Assembly: GCA_028713895.1 (NCBI GenBank)
Contig: JAQTNH010000001.1
Location: 1-61,846, forward strand
Direction of reading: 5' to 3'
Source: Candidatus Nanoarchaeia archaeon
GTDB taxonomy: Archaea > Nanobdellota > Nanobdellia > CSSed11-243R1
Length of the DNA stretch: 61,846 bases
Position 1 is the stretch's first letter, and each line of letters opens with the position of its first letter. The notes below the pieces were generated by a model. It did not search any database, was not told the DNA's origin, and was given only the letters and a program-made list of their open reading frames with translations. The position numbers and the translations under genes are program-made. Positions 1 through 6,800 of this stretch are shown in pieces.

Positions 1-84
1 GATGTGTACAATGAGAAGAGAATGCACTCTGCACTCGGATATCTATCCCCGATAGAATTCGAGGCAAAGGAGGAGAAAAATTGA
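1..84 (+). pseudogene. 3' end of an IS3-family transposase (partial)
   Basis: The first 27 codons read in frame 1 end at TGA and give a peptide containing YNEKRMHSALGYLSP. This matches the C-terminal tail of the DDE integrase core of IS3-family OrfB, where YNxxRxHSALGYxSPxxFE is characteristic. Such enzymes cut and join transposon ends. Only the tail is inside the window, so whether the copy is intact cannot be told. A candidate terminal repeat follows at 101-122. Confidence 0.8.
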
Positions 85-100
85 TAATGGAGCTAGTTCA

Positions 101-122
101 TGAGTCCACTATGAAGGGTTCA
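101..122. repeat. Candidate right terminal repeat of the IS3-family element
   Basis: Shortly after the transposase stop the sequence runs TGAGTCCACT then ATGAAGGGTTCA. Read inward from the right this begins TGAACCCTTCATAGTGGAC, which fits the TG...CA ends of IS3-family elements. The left end is outside the window, so the pairing cannot be tested here. Confidence 0.4.
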
Positions 123-277
123 CTCCAATTGTCTAATCAAATCGTCTGTTTCCTTTATTTTATCGCTCTTTTTCTGTTCTACCATGAACTATGTAACCGT
201 GTTTAATTCTAAAAACTTTGCTATGTCGTGGAATAAACATATTTTCCCGGTTTTGAGTATATTTTAATCTTTTTCTA

Positions 278-1213
278 CTACTTACCAGAATCGGTTGTGA
301 AATATTTCGAGAGATATTGAAATAAAACTTGGGTTTGGATTAATACAAATTCTGCATCCGCGTGATCAAGACTGTATCCAGGTTTTTCATGACGACCGTC
401 ATCATGGCAGAATTGACATAATGCCCCAAACATCGCACCGACGCGTAAGCGCTTGTGATCATCCGGGACATCTTGTATTATACCATTTAAAAATTCTTGA
501 AAATTAGCTGAGGATATATTTCTTAATTCAGGTTTCCCCAGCTTCTCTTTTACCATGTATTCAAATGCCCGATAGCACCATAATACACAATCAGAACTTC
601 GTCCTTCGGTATATGCAGTTTTTGCTGTCTGTAATCTATTATACCCTTCTTGAAGTAATTTATTATTGGAATCTTCTGAGAACTTAATTTCTATTAATTT
701 AACCTTGTCATATTGCCATGGATTAAGAATTTTTGTCACCCAATGGGACTGGGGAATGTTTAATAATACTTCTCCTGTTGCAATTTCTGTGAAGATGCCC
801 GCGGTGCGTTCTATCTCCACCAATGCACGTATATCTAATTTAAGATTTTTTAGATCCCTAGCCTTCCTTTGTTCTTCGAGAGTTGTTATATCCATGTAGC
901 AAAGGTGGGCACTAAGCATTATTCTTCCAGATTTTGTTTTATCAGTGTATGACGAGATTTTCTTAGTTAATTGAAATCTGCTATAACAGGATAGAGATAT
1001 GTTGTTTATCGATAATTCTGCATCCAAATGAATAATACTAATTCGATTTTGAGGACCTTGAGGGGCAAGGATATCCATAATTGGATTTATTCTATAGGAA
1101 ATAGGTATTTCTAAATTCGGATGTGATATCACCCCAGATCCGACAATCTCATTTTCATTTATCTCCAATTCAATAGGGCTTTCTAAATCGATAGATAATG
1201 CGCCTTTTGTCAT
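278..1213 (-). CDS. Uncharacterised protein with a helical HEPN-like C-terminal half
   Basis: About 311 residues, no signal peptide or membrane segment. The N-terminal half (about 1-180) looks like a beta-rich domain; the C-terminal half (about 190-311) is helical, with a stretch rich in Y, C, W and R followed by FCHDDGRHEKPGY and a final amphipathic helix. The C-terminal part resembles HEPN-like or abortive-infection-type helical domains found beside mobile elements, but the usual RxxxxH motif is not clear, so no activity is claimed. The ORF can open at a TTG at 1222, but an ATG three codons in is the likelier start. It stands between the IS3 remnant and the recombinase, on the recombinase strand. 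Confidence 0.6.
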   Translation of the reverse strand: MTKGALSIDLESPIELEINENEIVGSGVISHPNLEIPISYRINPIMDILAPQGPQNRISIIHLDAELSINNISLSCYSRFQLTKKISSYTDKTKSGRIMLSAHLCYMDITTLEEQRKARDLKNLKLDIRALVEIERTAGIFTEIATGEVLLNIPQSHWVTKILNPWQYDKVKLIEIKFSEDSNNKLLQEGYNRLQTAKTAYTEGRSSDCVLWCYRAFEYMVKEKLGKPELRNISSANFQEFLNGIIQDVPDDHKRLRVGAMFGALCQFCHDDGRHEKPGYSLDHADAEFVLIQTQVLFQYLSKYFTTDSGK

Positions 1214-1280
1214 GTTTATCAAAAATCAATATCCCAATAAAATTATATATATTTTTCTCCTTCAATTAGTTATGAATGTC

Positions 1281-1481
1281 TTATTTTCCCGATTTTGCCA
1301 TGGCGGATTCATATCCCGTAGCCTTTGAGTGTTCCAAAAGGCGGTCAATGGCCTCAGCGAAGGAAATGCCCCTCTGTTCCCCGCCCTTCCAGTAACAAAG
1401 TCTGTCATAGACCGCTTTGGGTATGGTCAAGGTCTTACGCTCTATCTTCACGGGTTCCTGAACTTTCTTTTGGCGTGGCAT
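1281..1481 (-). CDS. Small VapB/DUF217-like antitoxin-type protein
   Basis: A 66-residue basic protein. Residues about 15-55 contain TLTIPKAVYDRL and later ISFAEAIDRLLEHSK, the pattern of archaeal VapB-like antitoxins (short beta strand, then helices ending in xxFSxxIxxLL). The chosen ATG lies inside the 3' end of the recombinase gene, so the two overlap by 47 bases and are probably co-transcribed. No VapC-type toxin gene is adjacent. It may therefore be an orphan antitoxin or a DNA-binding accessory factor for the recombinase. The family resemblance is seen; the role is inference. Confidence 0.6.
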   Translation of the reverse strand: MPRQKKVQEPVKIERKTLTIPKAVYDRLCYWKGGEQRGISFAEAIDRLLEHSKATGYESAMAKSGK

Positions 1482-2694
1482 GATTTTCCACAACGATAGG
1501 ACTATATTTAAATTTTATTCCAAAATAATGATTGCATTTCGAACAGGAATATCGCTGGATTTTAGGATGGCTCTTTCTTATCAGGAACCCCTTCTTGCTA
1601 ACGAACGTTTTTTGATAGCATTTTGGGCACTGTGGCATGTCTTTCTTTACCTCTTCGTGCGGATATGGAGTGAATTCATATTTGCAATGATTACACTTGT
1701 ATTGCTGCAACCTCCCGACGACGGGAGAGGTCCGCCACCCGTGTTTGAACACGGTCAGGTTGTTGTTGCATCGCGGGCATAACGGCATGTTGTTTTTGCT
1801 CTGGATGAACTCATGAATTTTGGGATCCGAACCATCGTATGCATTGGTTATCTCTTCCTTTTCAATGCTGAACTTGCGATTCTTGACTCCGTATTGGGAC
1901 CGCTCCTTTAGTTGCTCTTGGACCTTTTCAAAGAGTTCCTCAGGGATCAACTGGAGCTCCTTGTGGTATGTTTCTATCCCATTGTAAATATAATACCCAA
2001 GATAAACCCTGTTTCTCAAAATCCCCCATAACGTAGCCAGCTCCCATTTTCCGCTTCTTTTCGTAGGAAAACCTTGGGAATTGCAATAATGCTTCACCTG
2101 AAGTATGGATTTCAGCTCAAGATATTTCTCGAATATCTCTTTGACATCTTTGCTTTCGATAGGATTGAACTCGAGATGCCCCGTTTCCATATTGTAGTTA
2201 TAGCCATACGGCGAATGCGATCCTTTATAGAATCCCCTTTCAAGCCTCACCCTCATTCCCATCTTGCTTCTCATCATGAAAACCCTTCGCTCCAACGAGG
2301 AAATGAGGCCTAAAATGCCGATAACGAACTCGTTGTAGGGGCTGTCATCGTTCGGTGTCGGTTCCTTGATTGAAACCACCTTTACCTCATTCTTATTCAA
2401 AAAGTGGAGCAGGGCAGGGAAGTCCATGTTGTTCCTGCTCAGGCGGTCATACTTCCAGATAATGACTTTCGTGTATTCTCCGCTCCACGACTGCTCAAGC
2501 AGCTTCTGAAGACCAGGGCGCTCCATATCCGAGCCTGAGAAACCAAGGTCCCTGTAGACGCGGACCACCTTCAGGTTCTCCTTCCCGCAGAACTCCCTAA
2601 TCTCCTTGTATTGGCCTTCGATTGACCAGCCGTTCTCAGCCTGCTCCATCGTGCTCACTCTAAGGTATATTGCCACATTCGTTGGTTCATCCAT
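1435..2694 (-). CDS. Serine site-specific recombinase with two C-terminal zinc ribbons
   Basis: A 419-residue member of the resolvase/invertase superfamily. The N-terminal resolvase domain starts VAIYLRVST, where the Ser of RVS is the expected nucleophile that attacks DNA, and has the matching IIWKYDRLSRN motif. A recombinase domain follows (about 150-270, with RGFYKGSHSPYGY and GILRNRVYLGYY). The C-terminal third carries two CxxC pairs of pairs (CPRC/CNHC and CPKC/CSKC), giving two zinc ribbons instead of the more usual coiled coil. An upstream GTG is possible, but the ATG at 2694 has GGGGTG six bases before it and is preferred. It probably integrates and excises the surrounding element. Confidence 0.92.
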   Translation of the reverse strand: MDEPTNVAIYLRVSTMEQAENGWSIEGQYKEIREFCGKENLKVVRVYRDLGFSGSDMERPGLQKLLEQSWSGEYTKVIIWKYDRLSRNNMDFPALLHFLNKNEVKVVSIKEPTPNDDSPYNEFVIGILGLISSLERRVFMMRSKMGMRVRLERGFYKGSHSPYGYNYNMETGHLEFNPIESKDVKEIFEKYLELKSILQVKHYCNSQGFPTKRSGKWELATLWGILRNRVYLGYYIYNGIETYHKELQLIPEELFEKVQEQLKERSQYGVKNRKFSIEKEEITNAYDGSDPKIHEFIQSKNNMPLCPRCNNNLTVFKHGWRTSPVVGRLQQYKCNHCKYEFTPYPHEEVKKDMPQCPKCYQKTFVSKKGFLIRKSHPKIQRYSCSKCNHYFGIKFKYSPIVVENHATPKESSGTREDRA

Positions 2695-3073
2695 TGAAAA
2701 CACCCCTGTTTAAACCCGGTTCGAAAAACAGTGCTATATAAAGACCATAGGCGAAGTATATATAGTAAATAGGAAAAGTGTCGGTAAGGCCGCATGTATT
2801 ATTATATACTTTTCGGTCAGTCATTGTATTTAAACTTTCTTGCATGAGACTTTCAAAGCCAGTATATGGTGTATGAGGTATATATAGTTCTGTGGGGGAG
2901 CGGATAGAACGCGTGAGGGAATCAGGTTGTACCTATACGCCAACTGACAGTATTAGGAAATCCACTGATTCGGTTATTTTTTATCTATTTGATGAACGGA
3001 GCCGTATTTTCAACTAACATTATTGTCTTGAAAATTATAATGTAGCCTCACAGCCATTTACTTTAAGTTTTCT
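2695..3073. promoter_or_regulatory. Intergenic region with the recombinase promoter
   Basis: No convincing gene. On the minus strand a TATA element (TTTATATAG, about 2733-2741) sits some 40-48 bases upstream of the recombinase ATG. A second TATA (ACTATATATAC, about 2756-2766) follows a diverged copy of the 24-base box seen at 9748, 9837, 11521 and 24568 (here 2765-2788, beginning CTTACC on the minus strand). An attachment site would be expected near here but no core repeat can be identified from one copy. Confidence 0.5.
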
Positions 3074-3802
3074 TCATATAGACGACACCGATGTGTGAAA
3101 AGTATACTTAAGAAATCGACGTTTAAGATTTTTATATAATATCGCATATACTATTCCAGATAAAGGAATAATAAGGATTGTATTTAAACCTGAGATGAAA
3201 ATTAGCAACGCCCAGAGAAAAATTCGTAAATTGTGGTCCGCTGTTAATATACTCTGAGATATAACAAAAGGAAAGATCACTTGAATCAAAGTAGGAATTA
3301 GATAGATAAAAAAAATTGTGCGTCTATGACCCTTGGTAATCTTATCGCTGAAAGTAAATGAATCAGATATGTTATTTTTTTCATCTATTATTGCGTATTG
3401 ACATTGTGCGAATGTCAAGAATAACATAATACCCGGTATTATCAAAAGCATGAATCCGAGTATTGTGACAAGTCCGAAAAGAATATATGTTGTCCATATA
3501 CGAATTGGATGGGACAATATGATACGTGTGTTTTCTATAGTAGGACGAATATCAGAAACGATATTCAGACAATATTTGTTCCAAATAGCATAAACAAAGG
3601 GTATTAAGAAAATCCCCAATGAACCCGTTATCAATAGTGCATATAGCCCGAGTGTTCCACACATATTTAAAAGAAAACTAATAAGCGTCATTATCGCCGA
3701 AAAAATAATTAATTGTTTGGCATTGACTTTGAAATACTTATACCCGGATTTTATCAATAAATGAATATTAACATTTTTAGTTACTTGCGATTTGCTATAC
3801 AT
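3074..3802 (-). CDS. Multi-pass membrane protein next to the RHS gene (candidate immunity protein)
   Basis: 242 residues with about five or six hydrophobic segments (near 30-55, 58-85, 105-130, 165-188, 193-222). The stretch with LLIIPGIMLFLTFAQ followed by IIDEKNNISDSF resembles YciC/UPF0259- or DUF975-like membrane proteins, in which a PGI turn is followed by a cytoplasmic loop. The ATG is 31 bases after the RHS stop codon on the same strand, so the two are probably one transcript. A small gene right behind an RHS gene is where immunity proteins sit in bacterial RHS systems, and the RHS tail contains a hydrophobic stretch, so a membrane-acting toxin with membrane-bound immunity is possible. 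That role is inference. Confidence 0.75.
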   Translation of the reverse strand: MYSKSQVTKNVNIHLLIKSGYKYFKVNAKQLIIFSAIMTLISFLLNMCGTLGLYALLITGSLGIFLIPFVYAIWNKYCLNIVSDIRPTIENTRIILSHPIRIWTTYILFGLVTILGFMLLIIPGIMLFLTFAQCQYAIIDEKNNISDSFTFSDKITKGHRRTIFFIYLIPTLIQVIFPFVISQSILTADHNLRIFLWALLIFISGLNTILIIPLSGIVYAILYKNLKRRFLKYTFHTSVSSI

Positions 3803-3833
3803 ATATTATCTCTGTTTCTTTTTATATCTGGTA

Positions 3834-6800
3834 TTAAATATCACTATATTTACATCTAAATAGAGTATTTCCAAATGCGGGTGGATAATAACCATATACA
3901 CTTATTTCTAATCTTCCACCTCCACTAGCACATGTATATAATGTCCATGTAAGAAGTAGTGAAATTACTTTTATAATATAACTAGCAAGCGCTGCGGGAG
4001 CTGGAAATGGAATTATTTGCGTTGTAGAATATTTAGTGGGGGCGAGTTTTTCTGTTAATTTGTGATTTAAATCAATTCTATACCCAATACCAATTTTTAC
4101 ACCGAACACTTTCTTAGTTATTTCTGATATTTTTATTTTATAAAAATCCCAAGAAAGAGTACCCCATTGAATAGGTTGCGGTGGCCTATTTTTCCCACTC
4201 GGATCTTTGTAATTCACAGGATCATTTCCGCAATAATCGTACAGATTCGTCATATACTGTATTTTATTGCTCCCCCCGCTGCACCCGCACCCGCATGGCC
4301 CTCCAGAAGGTACGGACTTGAACGCGATGGGGTCCGCGCTCATGAACCTGCCAAATTCTGGTTTATACATCCTTGCCCTGTAATCGTACAGCCCCGTTTC
4401 GATGTCTTTGGTTCTGCCTGTAAAACCATACCCGCTTGTTGATACACCTCCGTTCCCGAACGCGCTGAACGTGTAAGTCAGCACGTTGTTCCCGGTTGAG
4501 TCGCTCTCAGCGATGACGCTGCCAATGCTGTCGAAGTAATTGTAATGTATACCGTTCGAGTCCTTGTACCCAAGAGTTTCGTCGATGAGTGCGGGGTTTT
4601 GGACGTACCTTAGTTGTGTAACACCGGTTGTATTCATAACGAGAAGCCGTGCATCTCTTTCGCAGATATAGAACTCAGTGCTAGTGGACGTGATCTTCGC
4701 CATGCGCTTTCCGAGCGGGCAGATGACATACGTTATCGTGCTGGTATCGGGAAGAGTAACGCCGATAAGATAATTTTCGATATTATACTGATATTGGTAT
4801 CTATCCACTCCATCGATGCCAGATTCATCAACGACGTTGCCATTGGCATCATAGAGGATCGAGCGATACGGATCGATACTGTACAGTTTATTTTCATTAT
4901 CGTAATAATATGTGGTTGTGGAAGCGCCGCTGACCATCGTAAGCCGGTTGCCATTCGCATCGTAGGTGTAGTTGATTTCTGTCGTTGCGTTCTTTTCTTT
5001 CGTCAGTTCCCCGCGGTCGTTGTAGGTGTAGTTCGTGTACGAACTCCCGGTTTTCTTCGTCGTTACCTTGCCCATAGCATCGTATGTATAATCGATTTGC
5101 GGGATATTAATACTATGCGGTATTATCGACGCCAAATTGCCCACGGAGTCGTAGGAATATGTGAGATAGCCGCCGAAGGGATAAGAGAGGTTCGTTCTAC
5201 GGCCTAACTGGTCGTAACTGAAGTTGAAGTAACCGCATTCGGGGTCCTGGATGCGGATTAGGCGGTTGAGCGAGTCGTAGGTGTAATTCGTCTTCTTGTT
5301 GTCTGGATTGGTCATGGACAGCACGTTGCCGTTGCCGTCGTATGTGTATGCGATTGTTTTCGTGAATGAGCCGTAATCCACTGTGAAGTTCAGTAAGCGG
5401 TTCATGCTGTCGTAGTTGCTCGTGAGTTTGCCGTTGTTACCTCCGTCTATCTCCTTCACGTTGCCGTTGGAGTCATACTGGTATGAAACATTGTTGAGGT
5501 ACGTTCCAGCATCTTCTTCACCGTCGTAGTACCTTTTCTCAATAAGCCTATTCAGACTGTCGTATGTCATTTCTATGTAGCTGTCGTTACCCTGCATGAT
5601 GCCGACGAGATTGCCGTTGGAATCGTAATAATATTCGGTCTCGTTCCCACCGCGGGAGGTTATCTCGATGAGCTCGTTGATGCTGTCGACCGAATACGAG
5701 GTGTAATTCCCCTTCTTGTCTGTGAAGTTGACGATGTTGCTTGCGGAATCATAGGTATACTGCTCGTAGTACCCGAGTGGGTCTGTTATCATCGTCATGC
5801 GATTGAGCGAATCATATGTGTATGTTATTTTTTGATCCAGTTTGTTCGTGTAATTGACCTTGTTGCCTGCCGCGTCGTAGCCGTAGGTCTCGTTCTTGTT
5901 GTTCGGGTCCGTCGCCTTGATCAGGCGGTTCATTGAATCGTAGGTATATGTCCAGTTCTTGCCTGCCTTGTCCGTGAACGTGATGAGGTTCCCGTTCTTG
6001 TCATAGACCCTGTATTCCGAGTATCCGTAGGAGTCCATGGTCGAGTTCTGAACGTTGAGCGCGTCATACGTATATGTCGTGGTTGCGCCGTTCTTGTCTG
6101 TGTATGTCAGTACATTACCTACTCCATCGTAGGTGTAATTCTCGTATTCTCCCTGCGGGTCGCGAACGGAGGTTGCACGATTAACTGAATTGAACGTCAT
6201 ATTGGTATACTTGTCGTTCTTGTCCTTGTATGTTATCATGTTCCCGTTATTATCATACCCATATGTTTCTGTTTCATCTTGCGGGTCCGTTGTAGAATTG
6301 ACCCGGTTCACTGCTGTGTACGTGCGGTTCGTGTACTGGTCGTTTTTGTCCTTATACGCAAGCATATTCCCTTCCGCGTCGTATGCGTAGGTCTCGTAGT
6401 CCGAGCCCGTTTGCGTCATCGTCTGCCAATTGAGGTGATTGTAGTAATAGAAGGTGGTCTGGTCGTTTTTATCCGTGTAATTAGTGACCATGCCGTTCTT
6501 GTCGTAGGTCCAATGGTCGGACTTGCTGTCAGGGTCGGTAGATACGGTCATGCGGTTGAGGTAATCGTAGGTATACGTGTAATTGTAATTGTTCTCATCA
6601 GTGTATTCGATCTCGTTGCCTGCGGCATCGTAGCTATATGTTTTTGTCTCTCCTTCGGGATTTGTGATCTGGTACACCTTCCCGAACGAGACGTTGTAAG
6701 TATAGTTCGTGTATTGCCCAAGCGGGGTCCGGTCCGTTTTCAAGTTTCCCTCATCGTCATAGGTCCGGTTCGTATACCCCCCTGCCGCGTCCCGTGTAGA

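Noticed and set aside
2695-3073. Serine-recombinase attachment site
   Set aside because: Short palindromic pieces occur, but a core cannot be identified without the second junction or an empty site.
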